Origin: an uncultured Oscillospiraceae bacterium
GTDB taxonomy: Bacteria > Bacillota > Clostridia > Oscillospirales > Oscillospiraceae
Direction of reading: 5' to 3'
NCBI GenBank assembly: GCA_934589675.1
Contig: CAKTOF010000007.1
Span: forward strand, 62,001 to 126,000
Length of the DNA: 64,000 nt
Numbering within the stretch: the first letter of the stretch is position 1; every line of letters begins with the position of its first letter. Shown here in pieces: positions 8,048-16,506 of the stretch. A program made the position numbers and the translations under genes. The notes under the pieces were generated by a model. It saw nothing but the letters and a program-made list of their open reading frames with translations. It was not told the origin of the DNA and made no database searches.

Positions 8048-9124
8048 GTGCGGATCTTTTCTTATCGCAACAAAGTACGCCTGCGGCGCGCAGGGATCAT
8101 CGTGCTCATCGCGGCGGTCGTGCTCGCCGTGGCGTGCGCGGCGTACATCATCTATCTCGGCCGCTACATGGTCTACACCGCAGACGGCGCCCACCTGTCC
8201 ATGCCCGGAAGCGAAGCAGACAGCGGGCAGACCGCACCGTCGGACACGCCGCGGCCGACAGGCGAATACATCGTCGGCGAGCAGACTGAGCGCCCGCAGA
8301 CCGCCGTGCCCTCTCCCGAACAGGACGCGCCCGACGAAGCGGACGCGCCCACAGTGCTCGGCGACGGCTACTATCTCTCCATATCCGAGCTGCGCGACGG
8401 CGATGCGCGCGAGATGCTCATAACGCTGCTGGATGCGCGCGATGATCAGGACACGGCCGCCGTCGTGCTCATCGACGTCAAGAGTGAATTCGGCAATTAC
8501 TACTATTCGTCCTCCCTGACTGACGCGCCAAATGCGGACGCGGACATCTCCGCCATCGGCAGCTTTCTCTCCGCGCTTGCCGCGCGGCCGGACGTCTATC
8601 TCATCGCCCGCGCGCCCGCCTTCCGCGACACGGCCTACGCCCTTTCGCACACCGACCGTGCGCTTGCGCTGCCTTCCGGCGCGCTCTGGGCGGACTCGGC
8701 CGGGTGCTACTGGCTCGACCCGTCAAGCGAGACGGTGACCGAGCGGCTCATCGCGCTGTGCACCGACTTGTCCGCGCTTGGCGTGGACGAGGTCGCGTTT
8801 TCGGACTTCTGCTTTCCGGACGCGGAGAACATCACGTTCGACGGCGACCGCGAAGCTGCCGTAACGGCCGCCATGAGCTCCATCGCCGCAGCCTCGCCCA
8901 TTCCCGTCTCGCTCAGCTTCACCGGAAATGAGACGAGCTTTGCCGCGGCAGCCTCTTGCGCGCACATCTTCCTGAGCGCAGACGACGGCGGCGAGATTTC
9001 CGCCGCGCTTGCGCCGCTCGACGGCCTTCTGGAGGACGAGGCGGCGCAGGTGATCTTCCTGACCGCCTCGCGTGACACGCGCTTTGACGACTATCTCCGC
9101 CTGCGCCCGGTCACGGAATCCTGA
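8048..9124 (+). CDS. Membrane-anchored protein with a DUF4015-like (glycoside hydrolase-like) domain
   Basis: A 358-residue protein with a basic N terminus and one membrane segment at about 15-37, followed by a Thr/Pro-rich linker (55-95) and an extracytoplasmic domain. The domain pattern is AAVVLIDVKSEFGNY, then DVYLIARAPAFRD, then GVDEVAFSDFCFPD. It resembles the TIM-barrel-like DUF4015 family, predicted to be glycoside-hydrolase related, with acidic residues at strand ends. The start is GTG with GGAGGG upstream. It probably shares a transcript with prmA. The substrate is unknown. Confidence 0.65.
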   Translation: MRIFSYRNKVRLRRAGIIVLIAAVVLAVACAAYIIYLGRYMVYTADGAHLSMPGSEADSGQTAPSDTPRPTGEYIVGEQTERPQTAVPSPEQDAPDEADAPTVLGDGYYLSISELRDGDAREMLITLLDARDDQDTAAVVLIDVKSEFGNYYYSSSLTDAPNADADISAIGSFLSALAARPDVYLIARAPAFRDTAYALSHTDRALALPSGALWADSAGCYWLDPSSETVTERLIALCTDLSALGVDEVAFSDFCFPDAENITFDGDREAAVTAAMSSIAAASPIPVSLSFTGNETSFAAAASCAHIFLSADDGGEISAALAPLDGLLEDEAAQVIFLTASRDTRFDDYLRLRPVTES

Positions 9125-9136
9125 AATCCCGCCCTG

Positions 9137-9170
9137 CAAAAACCGGCCCCGATCGGGGTCGGTTTTTTTC
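9137..9170 (+). terminator. Rho-independent terminator after 8048-9124
   Basis: The hairpin AACCGGCCCC-GAT-CGGGGTCGGTT (9141-9164) is followed by a run of T to 9169. Confidence 0.85.
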
Positions 9171-9233
9171 TGCACATCGGCCATCTGCCGCGCATACGAT
9201 GGACCATGATCGTTTTTTGCAAGGAGGCAAATC

Positions 9234-9620
9234 ATGGCAGAAGGCACCCTGATCGTGCGCGTAACGACCTCGCGCGCACAGATTCCCATCGACGGCGCGA
9301 CCGTGACCTTTACCTGCCCCGCAACCGGAGGCGGGACGGATCTTATCGCGGTGCGCTTTACCGACGAGAGCGGCCGGACGCCGCCGCTGACCGTTTCAGC
9401 GCCGGACGCGGCAGGCTCCCGCGCGCCGGAGGCCGGCCAGCCGTATGCGCTGCTCGACGTGGAAGTCTATCACCCCGATTATGCCGGCGTGCTCGTGGAG
9501 CATGTGCAGGTTTTCCCCGGCCAGACCACGCTGCAGGACGTCGACCTCATCCCGCTCGAGGAGTTCCCGCCGTCATTCTCCGGGACAGAGGTATTCCAGC
9601 TGCCGCAGCAGAACCTGTAA
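9234..9620 (+). CDS. Small beta-sandwich protein, carboxypeptidase-regulatory-like
   Basis: The 128-residue protein has no signal peptide. The pattern is a series of beta strands: GTLIVRVTTS, a PIDGATVTFTCP segment, YALLDVEVYHPDY and LVEHVQVFPGQTT. This is typical of a single carboxypeptidase-regulatory or transthyretin-like domain with an Asp-Gly-Ala-type turn. In Clostridia such domains often precede peptidoglycan-binding spore proteins, which matches the two genes downstream (12-base gap). AAGGAGG precedes the ATG. A structural role in the spore envelope is inference. Confidence 0.7.
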   Translation: MAEGTLIVRVTTSRAQIPIDGATVTFTCPATGGGTDLIAVRFTDESGRTPPLTVSAPDAAGSRAPEAGQPYALLDVEVYHPDYAGVLVEHVQVFPGQTTLQDVDLIPLEEFPPSFSGTEVFQLPQQNL

Positions 9621-9631
9621 GGAGGCGCGCC

Positions 9632-10966
9632 ATGCCGACCGTCATCCCATACATCCCCGAGACAATCACCGTCCACCTCGGCCCGCCGGACTCCGACGCG
9701 GCGAATGTGACGGTCTATTTTTCCGACTACGTCAAAAATGTCGCCTCGAGCGAGATCTACCCAACATGGAGCGAAAGCGCGCTGCGCGCGAACATTCTGG
9801 CCATCACGTCGTTCGCGCTCAATCGCGTCTACACCGAGTTTTACCGAAGCCGCGGCTACGATTTCGACATCACCTCCTCCACGGCATACGACCAGAGCTT
9901 TGTCAACGGCCGCAACATCTTCCAGAACATCAGCCGTCTGGCCGACGAGATGTTTGACGACTATCTGCGCCGGGCCGGCACCGTCGAGCCGCTGGCCGCG
10001 AAATTCTGCAACGGGACGACCGTCACATGCGAGGGACTGAGTCAGTGGGGCTCACAGGCGCTGGCCGAGCAGGGCTACACCGCCGAGGAGATCATCCGCG
10101 CCTACTACGGTGAGGACGTCGAGATCGTCACGGACGCGCCCGTGCAGCCGCTCGCGCAGTCATACCCCGGAGCGGCGCTGCGCCGCGGCGACACAGGGCC
10201 GGATGTCACGGTCGTGCAGGTGTCGCTCGACCGCATCGCGCAGAACTATCCCGCCATTCCGAAGATCTCGCCCATAGACGGCATTTTCGGCGCGCAGACA
10301 GAGGCATCCGTTCGGCGGTTTCAGTCCATTTTCGATCTGGAGCCTGACGGCATCGTCGGCCGGGCGACGTGGTATGCGCTCGTTCGGCTCTACGTCGCCG
10401 TGACGCGTCTGGCGGAGCTGTATTCGGAGGGGCAGCGGTTCTACGGCGTGGCATGGGAATACCCGGACGCCATCGTCCGCGGCGACACGGGTGAAAAAGT
10501 CGAGCAGCTGCAATATATGCTGGCCGTCGCGGCGGAATTTGACCCGGCGATCCCGGCCATTGACATGACCGGCACATTTGACGATCCGACCTTCCGCGCC
10601 GTCACCGCGTTCCAGCGAGGCGCCGGGCTGCCGGATAACGGCGTCGTCGGCCGGGCGACGTGGGACGCGCTCTACCGCGCGTTTTCCGGTGTGGAGCAGA
10701 CGGTATTTCAGGACGCCGAGCTGTTTCCGTACACTGCCGCGCAGGAATCCCCGGCGCCCGCACAGGCAGCCGCGCGCACGCTCTCGCAGCCTCGCGCGCA
10801 GCCGCAGCGCCGGACGCGCGCGGGCGCGCAGACACCCCGGACGGCCGCCGCACAGCCGTCTGCACCGGCTGCGCGCGGCACGTCGCGGCCGACACAGTTT
10901 CCGGGCTATGACCTGCACCCGGGGCACAGCGACCACGATCAGAGCATAAGGAGGCAGACAATATGA
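9632..10966 (+). CDS. SpoIID-like protein with two peptidoglycan-binding domains
   Basis: 444 residues. Residues 20-165 resemble the SpoIID/LytB-type domain, including SDYVKNVASSEIYPTW and later CNGTTVTCEGLSQWGSQ. Two PG_binding_1 domains follow at about 183-252 and 282-350, each ending in a GxVGRATWxAL motif. The last 80 residues are low-complexity Ala/Pro/Arg/Gln. No signal peptide is visible, so it probably acts in the mother cell or forespore as a cortex or coat protein, which is inference. The start at 9632 follows AAGGAGG. It overlaps the next gene by ATGA. Confidence 0.85.
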   Translation: MPTVIPYIPETITVHLGPPDSDAANVTVYFSDYVKNVASSEIYPTWSESALRANILAITSFALNRVYTEFYRSRGYDFDITSSTAYDQSFVNGRNIFQNISRLADEMFDDYLRRAGTVEPLAAKFCNGTTVTCEGLSQWGSQALAEQGYTAEEIIRAYYGEDVEIVTDAPVQPLAQSYPGAALRRGDTGPDVTVVQVSLDRIAQNYPAIPKISPIDGIFGAQTEASVRRFQSIFDLEPDGIVGRATWYALVRLYVAVTRLAELYSEGQRFYGVAWEYPDAIVRGDTGEKVEQLQYMLAVAAEFDPAIPAIDMTGTFDDPTFRAVTAFQRGAGLPDNGVVGRATWDALYRAFSGVEQTVFQDAELFPYTAAQESPAPAQAAARTLSQPRAQPQRRTRAGAQTPRTAAAQPSAPAARGTSRPTQFPGYDLHPGHSDHDQSIRRQTI

Positions 10967-11487
10967 CCGATCTTGCAACCGGCACGCCGGTCCGCTTTTT
11001 GCAGCAGATGCTCCGGCAGATTTCCGAGATCGACCCGTCCATTCCCGCCGTCATTCCGGACGGCATCTACGGGCGCGACACGCGCGCGGCCGTCTCTGCG
11101 TTCCAGCGGCGTGAGGGACTGCCCGTCACAGGCGTGACGGATCTTGCGACCTGGGAGGCCATCAGCCGCGCCGCGCGCGAGGCGCGGCTGGAAACCGCGC
11201 CGGCCGACTCGCTTAGTCTGCGCATGGATCGCGGACAGAGCTTCGCGCACGACGAGGAAAACGCGCTGCTCTGGCCCATTCAGGGCGCGCTCGCCGCCAT
11301 CTGCGCAAGCTATGAAAACGCGCCGCAGGTCGGCCTGAGCGGCGTGAACGACGCGCCGACGCAGGCGGCTGTCCGCTTCGTGCAGTCCTGTTCCGGTCTG
11401 CCCGAGACCGGACTCATCGACCGCCGGACGTGGCTGGCCATCTCGCGTCTGTTCTCCCAGACGGTCGGAAACGGGCTGGCGGAATAA
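10963..11487 (+). CDS. Protein with two peptidoglycan-binding domains
   Basis: 174 residues made almost entirely of two PG_binding_1-like repeats. The first is at 8-65 (DGIYGRDTRAAVSAFQ, then GVTDLATWEAI) and the second at about 95-165 (VNDAPTQAAVRFVQ, then GLIDRRTWLAI). No catalytic domain, signal peptide or membrane segment is seen. The ATGA overlap with 9632-10966 suggests translational coupling. It is likely a cell-wall or cortex targeting partner of that protein. Confidence 0.82.
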   Translation: MTDLATGTPVRFLQQMLRQISEIDPSIPAVIPDGIYGRDTRAAVSAFQRREGLPVTGVTDLATWEAISRAAREARLETAPADSLSLRMDRGQSFAHDEENALLWPIQGALAAICASYENAPQVGLSGVNDAPTQAAVRFVQSCSGLPETGLIDRRTWLAISRLFSQTVGNGLAE

Positions 11488-11491
11488 CGCG

Positions 11492-11519
11492 CCCGGAGCA
11501 GGCGCCGCCGCCTGCTCCG
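11492..11519 (+). terminator. GC-rich hairpin after the peptidoglycan-binding genes
   Basis: CCGGAGCAGGCG-CCGC-CGCCTGCTCCGG forms a near-perfect stem 5 bases past the stop codon. There is no clear T run, so termination is uncertain and transcript-end stabilisation is an alternative. Confidence 0.45.
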
Positions 11520-11598
11520 GACATTGATTTCAGGCGATGTCTTTTTCCATGCGGCGCAGCCGAATCGCTCTGTCGCGCAGTTTTCCGCCATTCGGTAA

Positions 11599-11627
11599 TT
11601 GACAAAGCGGTTAAAATGTGCTATATT
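11599..11627 (+). promoter_or_regulatory. Promoter of the tRNA-Ser pair
   Basis: TTGACA, a 17-bp spacer and TATATT end 28 bases before the first tRNA. This is a near-consensus housekeeping promoter. Confidence 0.75.
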
Positions 11628-11655
11628 TTCTACTGGCTCTAGCGGCAGCGGATAT

Positions 11656-11744
11656 GGAGAGATGTCCGAGTGGTTTAAGGAGCCGGTCTTGAAAACCGGT
11701 GACTCCGCAAGGAGCCGTGGGTTCGAATCCCACTCTCTCCGCCA
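11656..11744 (+). tRNA. tRNA-Ser (UGA)
   Basis: The 89-nt sequence folds with acceptor stem GGAGAGA/TCTCTCC, anticodon TGA in a CTTGAAAA loop, a long variable arm typical of class II tRNA, the GTTCGAATC T-loop and an encoded CCA end. Confidence 0.95.
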
Positions 11745-11760
11745 TTTTTTTCAGATCGAT

Positions 11761-11852
11761 GCAGAAGTACCCAAGAGGCCGAAGGGGCTCCCCTGCTAAG
11801 GGAGTAGGCGTTTAAAAAGCGCGCGAGGGTTCAAATCCCTCCTTCTGCGCCA
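11761..11852 (+). tRNA. tRNA-Ser (GCU)
   Basis: The 92-nt sequence folds with acceptor GCAGAAG/CTTCTGC, anticodon GCT in CTGCTAA, a long variable arm, the GTTCAAATC T-loop and encoded CCA. It lies 16 bases after the first tRNA-Ser, so both are probably processed from one transcript. Confidence 0.95.
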
Positions 11853-11891
11853 AGACCGTCAGTTCTTTTGAACTGACGGTCTTACTTTTTT
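11853..11891 (+). terminator. Terminator of the tRNA operon
   Basis: AGACCGTCAGTT-CTTTTG-AACTGACGGTCT is followed by TACTTTTTT. It starts immediately after the CCA of the second tRNA. Confidence 0.85.
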
Positions 11892-11941
11892 CGGGGCAAA
11901 AATCGGAAGCCCGCGCGGCGGGCTGCCGATCTGCTTTTCTG

Positions 11942-13306
11942 TCATTTCAGGAATTTCCGCAGCATCCGGAACTTCTTCTGCGTGTACGGGAAATACCGGA
12001 TGGGCAGGTCGATGCGCGTGCTTTTTTTCACGATGGAGCGCCGGTGCGTAAACGTGTCGAAGCTGAGCTTGCCGTGGTACTGCCCCATGCCGGACGCGCC
12101 GACGCCGCCGAAGCCCATGTGCGGCGTGGCAAGATGGATGATCGTGTCGTTGATGCACCCTCCGCCGAACGAGCAGGCGTCCAGCACGCGGCGCTCTGTC
12201 TGCTTGTCCGCCGTGAACAGGTACAGCGCCAGCGGCTTTTCGCGCGCGCGGATGAAGCCGATGGCCTCATCGAGCGTGCGCCATTGCAGAACCGGCAGGA
12301 TCGGGCCGAAGATCTCCTCCTGCATGACCGGCGAATCCGGGGTCACGTCCGTGAGCAGCGTCGGCGCGACAAAGCGCGCTTTGTCGTCAAATTCTCCGCC
12401 GAGAGCGCAATTTTGTCCCGAAATTAGCTCTTTTTTGCGTGCATAGTGCTTTTCTGAGACGATGTGTACCATGTCGCTGCGGTCGCCATCCGGGAAAAAC
12501 TCGCGCAGCGCGGCGCGGTAATGCTCCGTAAATGCAGGCAGAAGGCCTTGCTCAAGCAGCAGATAGTCCGGTGCGACGCACGTCTGGCCGGCGTTTAAGA
12601 CCTTGCCGAACGCGATGCGGCGCGCGGCGATGCGAAGGTCGGCCGTATGGTCGACGATGACCGGGCTTTTGCCGCCGAGCTCGAGCGTGACCGGCGTCAG
12701 GTGCTTCGCTGCGGCGGCCATGACGGCGCGGCCGACGGCGACGGAGCCGGTGAAGAAGATGTAGTCAAAGCGCTGCTCTAAAAGCGTGCTGTTCTCCGCG
12801 CGGCCGCCCTCGATGACGGCGACGTACTCCGGCGGGAATATCTCACCGAGCAGCTCCGCAGTCACGCGGCTCGTCGCCGGCGCGTAGGCCGACGGCTTGA
12901 CCACGGCGCAGTTTCCGGCCGAGATGGCGCCGATCAGCGGCTCAAGGCACAGCTGCACCGGATAATTCCACGGGCTCATGATGAGCGCGACGCCGTATGG
13001 CTCCGGCGAGACAAAGCTGCGCGACGGAAACTGTGCCAGCGGCGTATGCACGCGCGTCGGCTGCATCCAGCGCTTTAGGTGCTTTAAGTGAAAGCGCACC
13101 TCGTCAAGGACGAGCCCCGTCTCGCACAGGTAGCTCTCAAACGCGCTTTTGTTCAGATCCTGCCGCATGGCGTCGGCGATGCGGCTCTCATTTTCCCGCA
13201 CGGCGCGCTGCAAGGTCAGCAGCGCATCCCGCCGGAATTCATACGAGCGCGTCGCGCCCGAATAAAAATACTCCCGCTGCGCCGCCACGATTTCCGGGAT
13301 CCCCAT
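11942..13306 (-). CDS. Aldehyde dehydrogenase (NAD(P)-dependent, class 3-like)
   Basis: Oxidises an aldehyde to the acid. The 454-residue length and motifs fit the class-3 fatty-aldehyde group: the MSPWNYPVQL substrate-channel segment, FTGSVAVGRAVM of the Rossmann fold, LELGGKSPVIV with the general-base Glu, and NAGQTCVAPDY with the catalytic Cys. The hydrophobic/basic C terminus (RYFPYTQKKFRMLRKFLK) resembles the tail region of membrane-associated family members. It is a single gene between tRNA genes and the opp operon, and its substrate cannot be predicted from context. A GACC-N4-GGTC dyad lies just upstream. Confidence 0.9.
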   Translation of the reverse strand: MGIPEIVAAQREYFYSGATRSYEFRRDALLTLQRAVRENESRIADAMRQDLNKSAFESYLCETGLVLDEVRFHLKHLKRWMQPTRVHTPLAQFPSRSFVSPEPYGVALIMSPWNYPVQLCLEPLIGAISAGNCAVVKPSAYAPATSRVTAELLGEIFPPEYVAVIEGGRAENSTLLEQRFDYIFFTGSVAVGRAVMAAAAKHLTPVTLELGGKSPVIVDHTADLRIAARRIAFGKVLNAGQTCVAPDYLLLEQGLLPAFTEHYRAALREFFPDGDRSDMVHIVSEKHYARKKELISGQNCALGGEFDDKARFVAPTLLTDVTPDSPVMQEEIFGPILPVLQWRTLDEAIGFIRAREKPLALYLFTADKQTERRVLDACSFGGGCINDTIIHLATPHMGFGGVGASGMGQYHGKLSFDTFTHRRSIVKKSTRIDLPIRYFPYTQKKFRMLRKFLK

Positions 13307-13325
13307 GCCGCGCCCTCCTCGTTTA

Positions 13326-13339
13326 TGACCGCTTGGTCT
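13326..13339. promoter_or_regulatory. Possible operator dyad upstream of the aldehyde dehydrogenase
   Basis: TGACCGCTTGGTCT is a GACC-N4-GGTC inverted repeat about 20 bases before the start codon. TetR-type repressors often use such sites, but no such regulator is encoded nearby. Confidence 0.3.
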
Positions 13340-13458
13340 GATTCATTGTGATAAGTTTACCACGTTTTCCACCGCGCCACAACCGAGAATTGACAGCGCC
13401 CTTCCGGACGTCTGCCCAGCCTCACCGCGTTTGCCACAGGCACAGCCTCGCAAAGCTT

Positions 13459-13578
13459 TCCGCCCGCAGGCGGCGAATGGATTCCAAATCTTTTTTTGCG
13501 GCGGCGTGTACGTCGCAAAAAATACTGCTCGGCCCGCAAGCGTGCGCGCCTCTGGCGCGTGCGACGCAGTCGGGCCGC
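13459..13578 (+). repeat. Three-stem structured repeat, copy B
   Basis: Stem 1 is CCGCC/GGCGG with loop CCGCAG (13459-13477). Stem 2 is T7-GCG...CGC-A6 with loop GGCGTGTAC (13491-13522). Stem 3 is GGCCCGCAAGCGTGCG...CGTGCGACGCAGTCGGGCC (13531-13576). The layout matches copies at 2388-2512 and 48055-48178. It fills most of the 353-bp gap between the aldehyde dehydrogenase and opp operon. A further AAACGAG/CTCGTTT hairpin at about 13596-13621 follows. Confidence 0.65.
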
Positions 13579-13623
13579 ATTCGCCTTCAAACGAGAGCCC
13601 GGCAAAGCGGCCTCGTTTGGGTA

Positions 13624-13657
13624 AAAAAATGCCCTGTCCTCGCGGACAGGGCATTTT
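13624..13657 (-). terminator. Terminator of the opp operon
   Basis: AAATGCCCTGTCC-TCGC-GGACAGGGCATTTTT stands 3 bases past the end of the oppF-like gene, with T runs on both strands, so it can act in either direction. Confidence 0.88.
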
Positions 13658-13659
13658 TG

Positions 13660-14622
13660 TTATAAGTTGTTGATCTCGCGGATGAAGTGGCACGCCGTGA
13701 AATGCTCCGGCAGGACTTCTTCGTACTTGGGCTGCTCCTTGTGGCAGATCTCCTTGGCATACGGGCAGCGGTTGACGAACCGGCAGCCGGGCTTGGGGTT
13801 GATCGGGCTTGTGAGCTCGCCCTGCATGATGATGCGCTCCTGCTTGACGTTGATGCTCGGGATCGGAATGGCGGACAGGAGGCCCTTCGTGTACGGATGA
13901 AGCGGTTTTTCAAACAGCTTCTTCGACGGGCACTTCTCCACCATCGTGCCGACGTAGAGGACCATAATGTCGTCGGAGATGTGACGGACGACGGACAGGT
14001 CGTGCGTGATGAACATATACGTCAGCTTCTTTTCAGCCTGCAGATCCTGCAGAAGGTTGAGGATCTGCGCCTGAATGGAGACGTCCAGCGCGGAGACCGG
14101 CTCATCGCACACGATGAACTTCGGGTTGAGCGCGAGCGCGCGCGCGACGCCGATGCGCTGGCGGCGGCCGCCGTCGAGCTCGTGCGGGTACGAATACGTC
14201 AGGCGGCGGGCCAGGCCGACGGTATCCATCAGCTCGGCAACGCGCTTGTTGAGATCCGCCTTCGACTTGTAGATATGGTTGATCTGAAGCGGGTCGGCGA
14301 TCTGCCCCCAGACGGATTTGCGCGGGTCGAGCGAGGAGAACGGATCCTGGAAAATGATCTGCATCTTCCGGCGCAGCGCCTTGCGCTCAGCGCCCTTCGC
14401 GTGCGTGATGTCCTTGCCCTCGAAAAAGACATGGCCGTCCGTCGCCTCGTTCAGGCCGATGATGGCGCGGCCAAGCGTGGACTTGCCGCAGCCGGACTCG
14501 CCGACGACGCCGAGCGTCTTGCCCTCGCCGAGCGTGAAGCTGATATCGTCGCAGGCATGGAGCATGCCGTTTTTCGTTTTGAAGTATTTTTTCAGATTCT
14601 GGACTTCCAGCAGTTCGCTCAT
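13660..14622 (-). CDS. Oligopeptide/dipeptide ABC transporter ATP-binding protein (OppF/DppF type)
   Basis: Cytoplasmic ATPase driving peptide import. The 320 residues contain Walker A GESGCGKST near 37-45, the signature LDGGRRQRIGVARAL, Walker B FIVCDEPVSALD and a switch His in FITHDLSVV. The C-terminal oligopeptide-transporter extension has the Cys-rich PGCRFVNRCPYAKEIC segment typical of this subfamily. It is the last gene of a five-gene operon and follows the OppD-type gene after 3 bases. Confidence 0.95.
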   Translation of the reverse strand: MSELLEVQNLKKYFKTKNGMLHACDDISFTLGEGKTLGVVGESGCGKSTLGRAIIGLNEATDGHVFFEGKDITHAKGAERKALRRKMQIIFQDPFSSLDPRKSVWGQIADPLQINHIYKSKADLNKRVAELMDTVGLARRLTYSYPHELDGGRRQRIGVARALALNPKFIVCDEPVSALDVSIQAQILNLLQDLQAEKKLTYMFITHDLSVVRHISDDIMVLYVGTMVEKCPSKKLFEKPLHPYTKGLLSAIPIPSINVKQERIIMQGELTSPINPKPGCRFVNRCPYAKEICHKEQPKYEEVLPEHFTACHFIREINNL

Positions 14623-14625
14623 GCC

Positions 14626-15594
14626 TTAGCCCTCCTTTTGCGTGCAGTGATGGCAGCGGACGAAGTGGCCGGGGGTGAGCTCGCGCAGCTCCGGCTCCGT
14701 CACGCGGCACTCGTCCGTTGCGATCGGGCAGCGCGGATTGAACTTGCAGCCTTCCGGCAGATCGGTCGGGTCGGGCATGAGGCCCTCGATCGGCGTGAGG
14801 CGGTCAACGTCCTTGTCCAGACTCGGCAGCGAGCCGAACAGGCCCTCGGTATACGGGTGGGCTGTCTCGTTGAAGATGTGCTGCAGCGTGCCGGACTCAA
14901 CGATCTCGCCGGCGTACATGATCGCGACCTTGTCGCACGTCTCGGCCACGACGCCGAGGTCATGCGTGATGAGGATCATGCTCGTGCCGCGCTCTTCCTT
15001 GAGCGTCTTGATCATGCTGAGGACCTGCGCCTGAATGGTGACATCCAGCGCGGTCGTCGGCTCGTCGGCGATGAGCAGCTGCGGGTTGCAGGCCAGCGCG
15101 ATGGCGATGACGACGCGCTGCTTCATGCCGCCGGAGAACTGGTGCGGATACTCATCCGCGCGCTCTGCCGGGATGCCGACCGTCTCAAGCATTTCGCCGG
15201 CGCGAACCAGGCTCTCCTGATGCGTGCAGTCGTTGTGCAGATGGATCATCTCGGCGATCTGGTCGCCGACGGTGAGGACGGGGTTGAGCGCGGTCATCGG
15301 GTCCTGAAAGATCATGGAGACCTTGCCGCCGCGCAGCTCGCGCAGCTGCTCGTCGCCCATTTTGAGGATATCCTCACCCTCGTAGAGGATCTCGCCGCCG
15401 AGGATCTTGCCGGGAGGATCGGACACAAGGCGAAGAATGCCGAGCGCGATGGTCGTCTTGCCCGCACCTGTCTCGCCGACGAGGCCGAGCGTTTCGCCCT
15501 TTTCGACGTCCAGACTGACGCCGTTGACGGCCTTGACGACGCCGTCAGACGTGATGTAATGGATCGTCAGATCCTTGATTTCAAGCTGTTTCAT
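14626..15594 (-). CDS. Oligopeptide/dipeptide ABC transporter ATP-binding protein (OppD/DppD type)
   Basis: The second ATPase of the peptide importer. The 322 residues contain Walker A GETGAGKTT, the signature FSGGMKQRVVIAIAL, Walker B LLIADEPTTALD and the C-terminal CKFNPRCPIATDEC Cys motif. It would form a heterodimer with the OppF-type subunit under the two permeases. It lies 15 bases downstream of the OppC-type permease gene. Confidence 0.95.
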   Translation of the reverse strand: MKQLEIKDLTIHYITSDGVVKAVNGVSLDVEKGETLGLVGETGAGKTTIALGILRLVSDPPGKILGGEILYEGEDILKMGDEQLRELRGGKVSMIFQDPMTALNPVLTVGDQIAEMIHLHNDCTHQESLVRAGEMLETVGIPAERADEYPHQFSGGMKQRVVIAIALACNPQLLIADEPTTALDVTIQAQVLSMIKTLKEERGTSMILITHDLGVVAETCDKVAIMYAGEIVESGTLQHIFNETAHPYTEGLFGSLPSLDKDVDRLTPIEGLMPDPTDLPEGCKFNPRCPIATDECRVTEPELRELTPGHFVRCHHCTQKEG

Positions 15595-15609
15595 GGATGT
15601 GCCCTCCCC

Positions 15610-16506
15610 TTACTGTTTGAGCTTCGGGTCAAGCGCATCGCGCAGGCCGTCGCCGAAGATGTTGAAGCCGAGCATCGTGATTGCGATGACAATGGCCGGG
15701 AACAGAATCATGGGCGGGAACTCACGGATGTACTCGCGTCCGGCATTGAGGATGGCGCCCCACTCCGGCGTGGGCGGCTGAACACCAAGTCCGATGAACG
15801 AAAGGCCCGAAATCATCATGATGTTGCCGCCGAGACGCAGCGAGGTGTCAACAATGATCGGCGCCAGGCAGTTCGGCAGGACATGCGTCAGGATGACGCG
15901 CATCGTGCTCGAGCCGGCAGCCTGCGCGGCCTCGATGTACTCCTGGCCGCGGATGGTCAGCGCCGTGGCGCGCATCATGCGGCAGCTGGGCGCGATGCCG
16001 CTGATGGCGATGGCGAAGGCCGTCTGCCACACGCCGCCGCCGAGCATGGCCGAGACGCACACGGCAAGCAGCGTGCCCGGGATGGCCTGCAGGACGTCGA
16101 CAAGGCGCATGATGACCGTATCGGTCTTGCCGCCGAAGTAACCCGACAGCGCGCCGATGAGCGAGCCGAGGCCGACGGAGATGATAACGGCAAGGATGGA
16201 GACCAGCAGCGAGATGCGGCCGCCGTAGATCAGGCGGGAGAGGATGTCGCGGCCGTAGTTGTCCGTGCCGAGCAGATGCTTGGCCGACGGATACTTGAAG
16301 CGGTTGGTAAGGTCGATCGCGTCATATGCATACGGCGCGAGGACGTTTGCGAGGATGGCCATGAGCGCGAGCAGCGCGACGATAATCATGCCGAACATCG
16401 CGAGCTTGTTGCGGCGGAGGCGTCTCCACACGTCCGCCCACTGGCTGCGCTTTTTCAGCTCGTCCTGCGCGGGCGCCGGAGCGGCTTTCGTTTTTGCTGC
16501 ACTCAT
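15610..16506 (-). CDS. Peptide ABC transporter permease (OppC/DppC type)
   Basis: Inner-membrane permease of 298 residues. It has the N-terminal OppC_N segment (RLRRNKLAMFGMIIVALLALMAIL) and about six membrane helices. The cytoplasmic EAA loop EYIEAAQAAGSSTMRVILTH contacts the ATPases. The first codons overlap the preceding permease gene by 4 bases. Confidence 0.95.
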   Translation of the reverse strand: MSAAKTKAAPAPAQDELKKRSQWADVWRRLRRNKLAMFGMIIVALLALMAILANVLAPYAYDAIDLTNRFKYPSAKHLLGTDNYGRDILSRLIYGGRISLLVSILAVIISVGLGSLIGALSGYFGGKTDTVIMRLVDVLQAIPGTLLAVCVSAMLGGGVWQTAFAIAISGIAPSCRMMRATALTIRGQEYIEAAQAAGSSTMRVILTHVLPNCLAPIIVDTSLRLGGNIMMISGLSFIGLGVQPPTPEWGAILNAGREYIREFPPMILFPAIVIAITMLGFNIFGDGLRDALDPKLKQ

